NCBI GenBank assembly: GCA_030159075.1
Contig: BROG01000816.1
Span: forward strand, 1 to 64,000
DNA from: Atrina japonica
Taxonomy: Eukaryota > Mollusca > Bivalvia > Pterioida > Pinnidae
Direction of reading: 5' to 3'
Length of the DNA stretch: 64,000 nucleotides
Shown: piece by piece, positions 23,288 through 50,275 of the stretch
Position numbering within the stretch: the stretch's first letter is position 1
Layout: each line of letters begins with the position of its first letter
Translations under genes and position numbers: made by a program
Notes under the pieces: generated by a model
The model's input: only the letters and a program-made list of their open reading frames with translations
The model's database searches: none
What the model was told of the DNA's origin: nothing

Positions 23288-23527
23288 CTGTTTCGAATAG
23301 GTGATATCACTTATTATTCGAATAGGTGATATCACTGTTTCGAATAGGTGATATCACTTATTCGAATAGGTGATGTCATTGTTTCGAATAGGTGATATCA
23401 TTTATTCGAATACGTGATATAACTTTTAAAAATTCTTCAGTGATATCACTTATTCAAATGAGTGATATCACCTATTAGAATGAGTGATATCATTTATTCA
23501 AAATGAATGAGTGATATCACCTATTTG
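23288..23527. repeat. Palindromic GTGATATCAC tandem array
   Basis: About ten units carry the 10-bp palindrome GTGATATCAC or a one-base variant. Left units read TTCGAATAGGTGATATCACT; from about 23440 units read the other way (AGTGATATCACCTATT). The whole block is thus both tandem and inverted. Confidence 0.85.
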
Positions 23528-25600
23528 AAACCAAGAGGTGCCATGGAGGAGTAAGCATCCCGTGTCGACCGGTCACACCCGCCCCGAATCCACAGTCAAG
23601 TCCAATGAAACACGTAAGGAGTGCATCCTCGTCACAATTGGCACAAACGTCTCAACAACCGCCAGTGAAAAGGCAACTCAACATTTCACCCAGTGAAACA
23701 GAGTAGTCGCAAACAAGACTATTATACCGACCGTAAAATTTGCGGAACGTTGACATTAAACGCGGTTTTCGATATCCCTGTGTCAATAATGTGTCAGTGA
23801 GTAGTTTACCTCTGTATATGAAATCTTCATATGTTGTACACGCCCTGGCATATCGGATCATTTGTGAAATATAAACTCCATATGCGAGTGACTGAGGGAT
23901 ATTACTACTTAAATGTGGAAAATTTACGATCGTCGCGTTTATCGTATAGCTTAGTTGCTAATTTCCCGTCTGTGTTTATATTAAGTAAAATGTCTAAGTA
24001 TGAAGCGTGTATGCTTGATTCCGTTGTATATTTAATTTCTAGTATTTATCGCATTGACATATGTATGAAAATTGTCATTATTAATTGACAAAATTCGTCG
24101 ATATATCTAAATGTCAAATTAAAGGACACCGCTAACTTTTTCTTCTTTTGATTCAGCAGTTTCTGAATGAAGTCTGCTTCGTATGAATAAAGGAACAGGT
24201 CGGCCAATAAAGGAGCACAATGGTTCCCATAGGAATGCCGACAGTTTGTTGAAAGACCACGTCTCTGAACATTACAAATATATTGTCTATTAGAAATTCC
24301 TGCATGTTTTTTATATCAACTTCAGTATATTAATGTGTAGAATCAGAGTGGTGTTTGACAAAATAAGTATCCTGATAGCCAATCACTAGATATTTAAATT
24401 TTCGGGTACCACCTTTAGTGAAAAAAACAGTTGTCTATGATGCTGAAAAGTCTTTCTTTTAATTTTTTATGTGGAATAGTAGTGTAAAGAGTAGAGAAGT
24501 CATAAATTTTGATACTGTGATTTCGAGAATTGTGCGCTTTCAAATTTTCTAAAAACTGTTTTGAATTTTTAAGTATCCACATCTGATTTACAACGCTTCT
24601 GGAATAAGCAACTGTACAGTTGAAGTTTCTCCTTAACGGCTGTCAATATCTTGGTAAGGAGTAAAGATAAAGGTTTGGTAGAACATTTGTTGGATCCTGC
24701 TATGTATCTTTGCTTATATGGGATTTTATGAAGTTTAGGTATCCAGTATAAATGTGGTAGCTCGAAATCGGTATCCGGTGTAGGTATATCAAATGAGCGT
24801 AATACGGACACGTGATTTTTAAGGATCTCGTCCTTTGAAAGTTAGCTACTTGTGTATGTAGGATTTCCATAATTCGTATTAAACCCAAGTTCTTCTAATA
24901 AACAATTATAGTAATTGCCTTACAAATAAAAACCATATTATTTGAGGCTTTGTCTGCTGGTACCAGTACATATTGGTCATGTAATCTATCCAGTTCAGTT
25001 ACTACTTCTGGATCATTAAATACAGAGGGATAATGTGTTTTCATAGTCCCTTTAAGTTTTCGAATACGAGATTTTATCAACCATCGTATGGCTTTCAGCC
25101 ATTCAGACAAAGTGTCTGGTTCTACGTCTTCATGTTTGGCCCATCGTCTGGCATAATCTTCGACAGAATCCATAACTAAACTGAAATTCTCACGCCAATT
25201 AAAGGAACAGGCTTCCCGGTATTTAGGGCCCCTTAAAATAAGATTTTTGAGGCTTTCATTTTCAACAATAGAAACGTTGCCGGTAATGACATGCCCGATA
25301 GGATTGTATTTGAAAGGGGATGAAGCACATGAACATGTGACAGTGTTGTGTAGAAGCTGGTTGATGTCTAGGCACTGCAAATCCTGTTTGTAATTGAATA
25401 GCTTGGATTCGATGCTAGGTTTATAGCTATAATTATGCAGGGTGTTTTGTGTTAAACTAATTTTAAAATAATTTTGTGCAGAACTCGGACCCTGGATGGT
25501 TCGGCGGTATGATTTCAGCGGCTCTCCACCATGGGTTTTTGTATATTTTGGATTTAATGTCTTATGACTATGCATTGTTTTATTTTAATTTCTCTCTAAA
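23528..25600 (-). mobile_element. Decayed reverse-transcriptase retroelement, copy 1
   Basis: On the - strand, pieces occur in the order expected for one polyprotein: an N-terminal region at 25575-24895 ending in LVPADKASNN; YWIPKLHKIPYKQRYIAGS and CSTKPLSLLLTK at 24811-24569; QQTVGIPMGT near 24240; RYIDE near 24100; SYLDILLNINTD near 24000; and IRYARACTTYEDF and RKPRLMSTFRKFYGRYNSL at 23861-23652. Stops and frame shifts separate them, so it is dead. It resembles RTs common in bivalve and cnidarian genomes, possibly Penelope-like; the clade is uncertain. A related copy lies at 32590-33560. Confidence 0.78.
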
Positions 25601-27828
25601 GTGTTTGTCCTACATATAGGTACATAATTTTTTTTTCAGCATATATGAATATGAATCGTCCTTTGCGCTTTGTTTTTCCATAGATTTTATATTCAGATTG
25701 CGAAATGCCGTGAGAGCAATTGAAAGTCAAGGTTAAAAATTTGTTTCTCAATCAATGTCATAATGTCACTTGTTCGTCACTTTTACCTTAAAATATAGGG
25801 TCTGCATCATATTCATAGCAGGCTTTTATTTGAACGTTTTGAGATTATACATTTTCAGGAGGCAAGAATACACACTGACCTCTTGACATTGTTCAAACCT
25901 TGTTGACATTAATTATTCTGAAAAAAAACCCATACTTCCAAGGGAAGAAATCCTTCAAAATCATATATCAGTTTTACACTTTTTATGTACCTACAACTGA
26001 TTGCGCAACCATATTTATATTTACCTGTATGCCTAAATACAATTAAACCCCATACAAACAGAGTAAAAAGACTTATATAACATACAATCAAATCCATTGG
26101 TTTTCTCACATCTTAAATTTAGAATAGGTTTTTCTTATTCAGAAACCGAAATTTCAACATTAAGTTCTTCTAAAGTGCTGCCTTTATCTATGACATCATC
26201 ATTCAGGAAATAGTCGCCACCGCGATTACTAGCTGTTTAACTGGTAACATGTTCGTGTAAACCGTTCATAGAAAGTTCACATTTACTATGAAATTTTGCA
26301 TAAAACAATTTGGAATTATCATCTATTTCAAACTTAAAAATTCCTCTTTTAAAAATGATTCTCACATGTTCCACTTCCCAATAAAACATGACAAAATACG
26401 TGAAACTTACAAAGTTCATTTATATGCAACAAAAGTCAAGCCAACTATATTTGTCAAATAAAGTGTACATGTATAAGCACGATGTGTAACTAATGGCGTC
26501 GAAAATAATATCAGCTATTTATTCTGTCATGCATCATTCACCTTTTCTAATTCAGCTATGGCAAAATAGATGCAGAGAAGGCAATAGAGTATAAAGTTAT
26601 ATCGCTGAAAAATGTAATAGTGAAAAGATAAAAGAAATGATCATTCACCTTTTCTAATTCAGCTATGGCAAAATAGATGCAGAGAAGGCAATAGAGTATA
26701 AAGTTATATCGCTGAAAAATGTAATAGTGAAAAGATAAAAGAAATGATAAAGTATTCATCTTGATTTTTTTTTAAATTTCAGACAAATGTTACATTGTGA
26801 GTACGATATTATGGTCTATTTTAAACGTTTGGAAATAAATGTCATGGACATTCTATTGATTTATACTTTGGTATCTGAAGTTTTTAAAATCAAACAATAC
26901 AACAAAACGTTTACTCTGAAGCTTTCTCAACAGTAGAGTTGAATGATCTAGGATGTATGATAATTAAAAAGTCATTTCGGCATGCCAGGTTATATAAATG
27001 AGACAATAGTTCCCGCTGATATTGATTAAAAACTGGTCCAGTGGAGAATATTTTTGAAAGAAGTCTAAAAATGTTTAAAAGTTAACAACTGACGACGTAC
27101 GACGACAGACAAAGACAATCACAATAAGTCACAGTGAGTGAGCTCTTATTTAGCTAATGAGGTAATTTTATCCTAACCGGGGTGTATTTTGGATCATTTG
27201 TGGAGTCTTTTTGATTTTATTTAATAATTCATTATTATAAACACAGGTTTTGATTTCAACTCTGATGCAGGTTTAGATAGATCGAGATAAAGTCAAGTTT
27301 TCTGCTGGTTAGTAGGTAGAAATGTTGACATGCTAAAAATTCAATATTATTTCAGTGCAAAAAGTCAATTACGATCATTTTTGATGATCCATCAACTCAG
27401 TAATGTTGTCGTATGTGGATTTCTGGGATCAAGTCAAAGCACATTTTGCAGTATGGGGTTAATAACACATTATATTTACGGGGAATTACACATAAATGTG
27501 CATTAACATTAATTCAGCTTAAAGATTGAAATTTCAAAATCACATTTTTACTCGTAAATATTTGCTTTTTGAATTGGCGAAAAAAGTAACAATTCGCTGA
27601 AAAATATAGGTCTTGAAGGCTTGTTGAAATATATGCTATAAAAAGTCAGTCCGGTGTCCTTTATGGTTTTTAGATATTTTAATTTTGCTTTTATATGTTA
27701 CTTTTCAATAAATGTATGACATTATATACTTTATAAAATTGACGTTAAAAGTAATTGAGCAAACTCTTGCACACGATTAATATGCAAATGAGTTTGTGGT
27801 CCAGTCGTGTGATCTCGCTGAAAAGTTG
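25601..27828. other. Intergenic between the CRYM copies
   Basis: Apart from the 107-bp duplication, no gene or recognised element. AT-rich. Confidence 0.5.
26534..26747 (+). repeat. Perfect 107-bp tandem duplication
   Basis: 26534-26640 and 26641-26747 are identical by eye, beginning TCATTCACCTTTTCTAATTC. A recent event (or an assembly artefact). Confidence 0.92.
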
Positions 27829-27964
27829 GGGCCCAGTTTTCAAAAGATCCTAAGTCCTAATTCCTAACTTTTAGTCCTATAACTACCATGACAACACATC
27901 GCTGATTGATCAGGACTAAGACTTAGGATTTAGGACATACAACTTTTTGTAAAACGAGCCCTTG
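27829..27964. mobile_element. Small MITE with GGGCCCAGTTTTCAAAA ends
   Basis: Left end GGGGCCCAGTTTTCAAAAG and right end TTTTTGTAAAACGAGCCCTT are inverted repeats. A second inner pair is CCTAAGTCCTAA / TTAGGATTTAGGA. Non-coding. Confidence 0.65.
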
Positions 27965-28267
27965 TACATGCAGTTTGTTGTAACAGCAAATTCGTTAACT
28001 CTAAAATAACATGATGCATATCCTCAGTAAAAAAAAGTCTGGTATCCTTTATTGACATGCAATCTCTTTCAAACACATGTGGCCTAAACAATGCATCTTT
28101 TACAGTATTGAGTGTATTATACCAGGATATACAGTTATAAATGTCTCTGATTATACCTTCTTAAAACGTATTACCATCAACTCGTATCAGTACTTTCAGT
28201 ACTTTGATATTGATATATCAATAGCATTAGCATTGGTATGTTTAAAAGATGTATGCGATACTGATAA

Positions 28268-28530
<263 letters not shown>

Positions 28531-28603
28531 AGTACACTGATTTTCATTTCCCATTACTGTCGCTCTTAAATACAGCTACACAGAATTCAAGAATCGCAAG
28601 GAG

Positions 28604-42919
<14,316 letters not shown>

Positions 42920-43061
42920 TGTCAATGTCGGCCATTCTTGTTTCCAGCCTAAAATCAATGTTTCGTACTGTTGTGAAAAGCTATGAAAACGTGACTCAAT
43001 GACCAGGTCTTTTTACAACTTCTATTAGCGCTATCACAAGAAATACAATTATCATTACATT

Positions 43062-43067
43062 AATAAA
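43062..43067 (+). promoter_or_regulatory. Polyadenylation signal of CRYM copy B
   Basis: AATAAA about 140 nt after the copy B stop codon, a normal distance for a short 3' UTR. Another TTATTATATTT tract follows. Confidence 0.55.
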
Positions 43068-43525
43068 TAGTTATCAAACGTTTTTGTTGCAACTTTATTA
43101 TATTTATACAAACACAAAAATGATGCAAAAAGTAAATATTCAGACTGGAAATGAAATATGAAAAGATACATAGAAACAGGAAATGTACGAAATAATGTTA
43201 ATGAAACAAATGATGAAACTTATAAAGATAATATGTACAAGAAAAAGAAAGGAAGAAGAGGAATGGTCTATAATAATACAAACAAAATTCTTTGAAAAAT
43301 TTAGAAATCGAAATACATTATGCCAACAGTATTGCATTAATAAATTAAAATAAACATATTCCATCGATTGTTTATCATTCCCCTACAAAAATACGATAGA
43401 AGTAGAAATTTTGAAATATTATAGTAAAAACGTTTAATTATCATAGTAACAACTTTTATAAACAATACTTAAAACTCCTATTAACTATAGTGACTAAAGT
43501 TTACTTAAGTAAAGTACGAGGGGTG

Positions 43526-43758
43526 GAGCCGGCCTGGTTCAGTCGGTAGCACGCTCGACCCTTGATCCCGAGTCCTGTCTTCCGGTTGAGACAGTGAAAA
43601 CCGAGGTCCCGTGTCACAGTAGGTGACGGCACGTTAAAGAACCCTCACTGCTCAATGGCCGTAAGTGCCGAGCATAGGCCAAACTTTGAAATCCTTCACA
43701 GGCATTTGGTGACGTCTTCATATGAGTGAAAGATTCTTGAGTGGGACGTTGAACAACA
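43526..43758 (+). mobile_element. tRNA-derived SINE with ~10-bp target-site duplication
   Basis: Box A-like CTGGTTCAGTCGGTAGCACG, body GTCCCGTGTCACAGTAGGTG, GTGCCGAGCATAGGCC and tail GTGAAAGATTCTTGAGTGGG ACGTTGAACAAC. ACGAGG(G/A)GTG flanks it at 43516-43525 and 43759-43768. Same family as 20037-20311; box B is weak. Confidence 0.82.
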
Positions 43759-43935
43759 ACGAGGAGTGATTGATAGATTTTGAGCCTTGTCATTGGAGTT
43801 AAGCAGGCTTGCCCATTTTCAGTTCTATTGCTCTCCAGCTATGTAAGGTTGTGTAAACAACGAACGGTGTCGTTTGGTCATTTTTGTCGATCAGGTAACA
43901 CTCTAAAGTAAACGAATACAAGTAACTTTAGCCAA

Positions 43936-44283
43936 ATGGACAAAATTGCCGAGAGAGCAGTGATTCAATATTTATTCAAGAAAGATATAACACCTAAGGC
44001 TACTCATGCCGACATGGTAGCAACACTAGGATGTCCATTAACAAGCTACCGTATAAAGATGATGGGAGAATTTAACCGTGGCAGGCAGATACTTCAGCTG
44101 GGAAGGTCATGGCCTCCGTTTACGGGGATTCTGGTGGTATTCTTATGTTAAGATTATCTCCAAAAGATAACAATCAATGGGACATATTATGCATCACTTC
44201 TTAAGCAGTTATGAGAAAAAATTAGATCAAGCGCCGTGGAAAGCTCAGTAAATGTGTCTTGTTTCACTAAGACAATATAGCAC

Positions 44284-44289
<6 letters not shown>
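43936..44289 (+). mobile_element. Mariner-family transposase relic with large internal deletion
   Basis: The start MDKIAERAVIQYLFKKDITP, then ATHADMVATLGCPLTSYRIK and MMGEFNRGRQ matches the N-terminal helix-turn-helix DNA-binding domain of mariner transposases (HTH_48 type). Downstream, DYLQKITINGTYYASLLKQL and, in a shifted frame, RRGKLSKCVLFH*DN match the region leading to the second catalytic Asp. The intervening part with the first catalytic Asp is deleted; stops and a frame shift remain. A (TA)n tract truncates the 3' end. Confidence 0.8.

Positions 44290-44366
<77 letters not shown>
44290..44366. repeat. (TA)n microsatellite
   Basis: About 77 bp of AT, directly truncating the mariner relic. 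Confidence 0.95.
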
Positions 44367-44369
<3 letters not shown>

Positions 44370-44417
44370 TAGCCTAAGGTGGTAAAGATATAAATTTTAA
44401 TATTTGTGAAGTTGATA

Positions 44418-44480
44418 AAAAAACCAAAAAAAAAAAAAACCAAAAAAAAAAAAACCAAAAAAAAAAAAAAAAAAAAAATC
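44418..44480. repeat. A-rich low-complexity tract
   Basis: Poly-A broken by CC at regular intervals; its Lys-rich frame is not a gene. Confidence 0.9.
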
Positions 44481-46670
44481 AAAAACAAAAAACACACATC
44501 TAACCGGTTTAGACGGCATGTAGTTGGACATTCGCATTTATGCTCCGCCCACCGCCTCTATTTTGTAAAGACATTTTCTGCAGAATTTATAGTCTGGGAT
44601 TGGTTGACTTTAAAGATAGTCGTCTTACAAGGGTTAGAATATTATAGAAGTTATAATGCTCAAGACGATCGTTTCTGTCAATTAGACCATCAGTTGAGCT
44701 GCAATTTAAAATATTATTTTCTAAAGAAATGGATTTTTTTTTCAACCAACTAATCATAGGCTGTCAAGGTAATCGTGTAATTCCTAAAGAATCGATGTAT
44801 TATGTTCAAATAGCCATGACAGTATCACCAGCGTCTTCAAATCAACAAGAGTACCAAAGACGATCAAGATACGCCTTTGATATTATTTCTAGTCAAAAGG
44901 TGCTACACTTGCTAGCCGAGCAAACGAACATGTTACAGTCTGTGTCTTTTGATCCCACATCAAAGTTGTGTAAGTCTACTGGAATTACTCTGTAGACGCA
45001 GCAATGCAACTCCTCCTTCACCAATGAATTGATTTCAATGTAACTTTGCACAATGAAAGATTACATTACGTTCAAAAACATTTTCCCGCTTATATCTTTT
45101 ATCCATGTGTATGTGGCATCGCAAACCCTCCAACACTAATGAATTTATTTCAATGAAACTTCGCACAATGAAATATCATATGGAAATTTACATGAAGGCA
45201 GGAGATTTGTGTTCAAAATATTTTTAGATGATTAATGGCAAATTGGAACTAGATTGATTCAAAATTAATATCGAAGTCTGATAACATTTCATTTTTGGCC
45301 TACAAATATACATAAAACATATGTTACTGCGGAGGTATTCGTTCCAATGGCCTATTCTAGTTATTAGAGAAAATATCAACATGGGCTCTGCAACGTGTGG
45401 CTTCTACTGGCAATGTGGGTCAAAAGTTACATTGACTTTTAATATTAATACCACACACATTACTAGAACGTGAATTTTTCGAAAAGATGCCTTAAATTGA
45501 AAGAACTTATGCAGAACCAATAACACAGATCCTCTTTTAAAATTGGCGTCTTAGAATAAATAACTTTACCACTTCACCATATTGGCTGTTGAGAAAGGAT
45601 AATGACAAGGGTTACAGAATGTCACGTAACATATGTTAGAGATGATTATTTTTAGACTGTCGAATTTCAAAAAATTAGCAGTAATTTCACTTTTTTCTAA
45701 GAAATGTCATATTTGGGGGAAAAATTCACGTTTTAGTCCGACAATGGACGTTGTTTAACTAGTCTAAGGTATACTGACATTGAATTGATGATTCAAGTTT
45801 CATCAAAATCGGTGAATGATATCATTATCAATGATGACAATGAATGTTCGGACAACCGGACGGATGGAGAGTATACCATATGTTTATATGACGGTCGTAT
45901 AAAAACCTGAGTTAACCATTAAATACAATATCCGATGCTTGAATTTCATACTCACATAGCTAGCATTACATATGAAAGTATTAGATGATAGACAACGCCC
46001 AAAGTGAGACTTGTCGATGTTTCCAGCTTGTTAGCAATGAATGAAATATGAAGGAAAGAAGAATTGTAATTGTCCGCTATATAACCTCTTGTAATGTTTA
46101 CATATCCCCTTCACTCCAATGTAATATATACATGGAAATGTTCCCCCCTTTACGACAGATAATATATTCATCCCATCTTAAATTCGCCATAATTCATCAG
46201 TCTCATTGATGGCCAATATGTCAATGTTTAAATTACATATCTGGAAAATTTCACTTCATTTTAAATTCGCCCTCTCCTCCAAGGACGGGAATTAAACGAG
46301 AGCATAGATTTCTAGGCATACAGTATATGTATGTAGTCCAGTAATAAACAAACAAATCCATTATTTTAAACTTTGAAAAATTTAATACATACATCTTTTC
46401 GTGTACACACAGATGCATTAAAATCTGTACAATTAGCACCATTAAATGTCAATTGTTCTTTGTTTCCTATCTTATTTGATTGCACGATGTAGGTATTGCC
46501 ATTATTATGACCACTGTAAGTGACAAGACCATTATGATAAAATCTAGGTTCAGACTACGTTAAAACATACGGGTACACATATAACAGCAAAGAAACTGAA
46601 AATGATGAAGGCTCACGTTTAACTGCATTAAATGCACAATTTATATGACTATGTCTATTTCCATGCACTC
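44481..46670. other. Intergenic with no recognised gene
   Basis: Two related segments near 45020 and 45135 share AATGAATT.ATTTCAATG and CACAATGAAA. Frames of up to 88 codons (44729-44995) have no recognised similarity and no partner exons. Confidence 0.45.
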
Positions 46671-46674
46671 TAGA

Positions 46675-47800
46675 CTCAAAAATATACCAATGTTGTACAT
46701 CTGTCTAGGGATTATACCAATCTCTTACATCCTATGAAGGGATTATACCAATGTTGTACACCTGTCTAGGGATATACCAATGTTGTACATCTGTCTAGGG
46801 ATATACCAATGTTGTACATCTGTCTAGGGATTATACCAATCTCTTACATCCTATGAAGGGATTATACCAATGTTGTACACCTGTCTAGGGATATACCAAT
46901 GTTGTACATCTGTCTAGGGATTATACCAATCTCTTACATCCTATGAAGGGATTATACCAATGTTGTACACCTGTCTAGGGATATACCAATGTTGTACATC
47001 TGTCTAGGGATATACCAATGTTGTACATCTGTCTAGGGATTATACCAATCTCTTACATCCTATGAAGGGACTATACCAATGCTGTACATTTGTCTAGGAA
47101 TTATACCAATCTTGTACATCTGTTATCGGATTTTAGGGTTGTATCTCTATCTACAAAGGATTATACCAATTTTGTATATCTGTCAAAGGATTATACTAAT
47201 TTTGTACATCTGCCTAGGGATTATACCAATCTTGTTCCTCTGTCTAGAGATTATATCAATCTTGTACGTCTGTCTAGAGATTATACCAATCTCTTACATC
47301 TTATCAAGGGATTTCATCAGTAATTTCTACCTGTCAAGGAAGTACAATTATACCATGTTTTTACCCTTGCATTTGTAGAGTGGTTATACCAACATTGATT
47401 CATCGATCCTTTACTGCAATCCAGGAATTGTACCAATCTAGAACATTTGATAAGTAATTCATTTATCCCCTACTACAATCCAGGGATTACAACAATTTTC
47501 TTACACCCATCGCGGAGTAAGGATTATATCATCTCTTATATTGTCTTATATTGGAATTATACCAATCTCGTGTAAGAATTATGTCAATCTTTTATATCTG
47601 TTTAAGGAATTATATCAATAATCTTAAAACTTTCTAAGGATGTTTTACAAATTATACTGGGATTATACCAATCTTTTACATCTGTGTAAGGGACTCTACC
47701 ATTCTCTTATATTTAACGATTATTAGGATTTTCTTCCAACTTGGTATTATACCATTTTTCTTACAGCTATCTAGGGATTATATCTCTCAGTACAACCCAG
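46675..47800 (+). repeat. ~30-bp minisatellite with higher-order pattern
   Basis: Unit TTATACCAATGTTGTACATC TGTCTAGGGA. Variants CTCTTACATCCTATGAAGGG alternate with GTTGTACA(C/T)CTGTCTAGG, giving higher-order repeats of about 90-120 bp at 46700-47070. It decays after 47330. Confidence 0.92.
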
Positions 47801-48600
47801 TGGTTATAACCTAAGTTCTATATTTATCTTGGGATTATACCTCTCACTACAATACAATTGTTAAAATCAACGTTCTATAATTATCTTGGGATTATACCTC
47901 TCACTACAATAAAACTGTTAAAATCAACGTTCTATAATTATCTTGAGAATATGTCTCTCAGTACAACCCAGTGGTTATAACTCACTCACTACAACCCAGC
48001 AGGGATCCTAGGATTTCATCGGTATACAATAGCTATCTAGCCCACAGCTATTTGTAGATTTCAGTTATTAACGTCAATCTTATGACCACACTTTGTGTAC
48101 ATATTTAATGTTTCCCCGACGGCCTCACTCGTCAACACCCCATAGTGATTATCAACACAATTACAAGAGTACAATTCAATTTATCAATAAAGATTTTAGA
48201 ATTTAAAATTATAAAGATATTAATCATATATATATTATTGATAAATCTAATTATCTCCTAATGAGTTTTATGATAAAAGAACTTAATTTCTATTTCATTT
48301 ATTTCAATTACATATCAATATCAGCATTATACACAAGAAATTCCAATCTTTATATCTCAAATTAATTTTTATCATTTTGTCAAGATTTGTGATGTACATT
48401 TTAGTTTTTACAATTAATTGAAAAGAAACATTAAGTAATCTAAAAATGTAGAAAATTAAAATTGGCAAAAATGTTTAAACTGATTTAGATAATAATTTAA
48501 ATCTACTAATGTATATAATTTTAAATGTCTATATTAAGAAGATAAAATTTCCAGAGTAATAATTATATATCAAGGACACCCAGTATAAGACAGTGATCCG
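47800..48600. other. Decayed repeat edge and AT-rich spacer
   Basis: 47800-48000 has a few GGGATTATACCTCTCACTAC units; the rest is AT-rich without features. Confidence 0.5.
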
Positions 48601-48617
48601 TGTAGACCTAATTTTAC

Positions 48618-49020
48618 TTACTTGTTAGACAGGACATGGAGCCTACACCATTTACAGTTTCGTTTGCTGTTGTTGACAGTTTATATTACTCATCAGATAA
48701 ACAGGATTAAAGTACATTTGAGATTCCAACTTGTTGTAGAGATCATGATGAAAGTTACATTTCACCAACTTTGTAGAGTTAAGGGAGATAAATCAAGCTC
48801 ATCGATTCACATGGTTGCAAGCCATAGCGAAAAAATAAATGTTGTATTAAGGTTAGTGTTTCGGAGATCATTTTACTGGTGTCTGGAACTGGAACTTGGA
48901 ATCACATCAGAAGTTCAATTAAAGCTGTGCATTTTACCATCTGTAGACCACAATTGTATCTACTGCAGTAAATACTCTAAAATTCTGTCTGTTCGTAACC
49001 TTATACTGAAATGTATATGA
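48618..49020. other. Non-repetitive island of unknown nature
   Basis: More balanced base composition than its surroundings, and a 132-codon open frame on + (48622-49020) without recognisable domains. On the - strand the block is edged by acceptor-like ACATTTCAG (about 49010) and donor-like CAA/GTAAGT (about 48617). It could be an untranslated exon. Not supported enough to call a gene. Confidence 0.3.
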
Positions 49021-49324
49021 ATATGTTGAAAATGTCCATGTGACAATAATGCAAGTGCTAGGTAAAAACTTAGCTTTTCTACTTACTTACATTTACTCTG
49101 AGTCAATCAAGATACATATCAAAAGTAACCCGCCAATTACCAACCTACACTTTTGTATATATCAATAAATGTCTAATAGACAATAGACAATGTCAGTTTC
49201 ATAAATGGACACATATCAGATCCACATGTATCTATTTCACATGTGTGACATTAGTGGCAATGACACTTTATACTGGGCAGGGTTGTGATGTAAATACAAT
49301 TATATATGACCATTCAGAGTTACT

Positions 49325-50275
49325 AGTATGTCAACAGTAATGTACCTGTTATACCTAACCATCACTGGAAGTGTACCTGTTATATCTGACCCTCACAGGA
49401 AGTGTACCTATTATATCTGACCCTCACAGGAGGTGTACCTATTATATCTGACCATCACTGGAAGTGTACCTGTTATACCTGACCATCACTGAAGTCATAC
49501 CTGTAATACCTGACCACCACTGAAGGTGTACCTGTAATACCTGACCACCACTGGAAGCATACCTATAATACCTGACCACCACTGAATGTGTACCTGTAAT
49601 ACCTGACCACCACTGGAAGCATACCTATAATACCTGACCACCACTGAAGGTGTACCTGTAGTACCTTGTCACCACTGGTAGCATACCTGTAATACCTGAC
49701 CACTACTGGAAGCAAACCTGTAATACCTGACCACCGCTGAAGTGAATATGTAATACCTGACCACCGATGGAAGCATACCTATAATACCTGACCACCACTG
49801 AAGGTGTACCTGTAATACCTGACTATCAATGAAGGTGGACCTGTAATACCTGGCCACAAGTGAAAGCATACCTGTAATATCTGACCACCACTGAAGGTTG
49901 ACCTGTAATACCTGTAGAACCTGATGTACCTGACCACCACTGGATGTATACCTGAGCCTACTTGTAGAACCTGACCACTACCTGAGTGTACCTGACCACC
50001 ACTGGAAGCATACCTGTAATACCTTATCACCACTTGAAATATGCCTATAATACCTGGCCACCACTGGATGTGTACCTGTGCCTACATGTAGAACCCGACC
50101 ACTACTGGAGGTGTACCTGTAGTACCTGGCCACCACTGGATGTGTACCTGAAATACCTTTCCATCACTGGAACTATATCTTTTACACCTTCCCACCACTG
50201 GAAATGTGCTTGAAATACATGTCTATTGATTATTTATCTGTAGTATCTGACCATCACTAGAAATGTACGCATGAT
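49325..50275 (+). repeat. 31-bp minisatellite
   Basis: Unit TACCTGTAATACCTGACCAC CACTGGAAGCA with frequent GAAGGTG variants, about 28 copies. Confidence 0.92.

Noticed and set aside
24569..25575. 226- and 80-codon - strand frames as possible host genes
   Set aside because: They are pieces of one frame-broken reverse-transcriptase element with typical RT motifs.
44406..44995. Lys-rich frame and following 88-codon frame
   Set aside because: The first is a poly-A tract; the second has no recognised similarity, splice partner or context.
47079..47378. 99- and 77-codon repeats-rich frames (also 49669-50213, 59948-60178, 61095-61473)
   Set aside because: Periodic peptides produced by minisatellites whose unit length does or nearly does keep frame.
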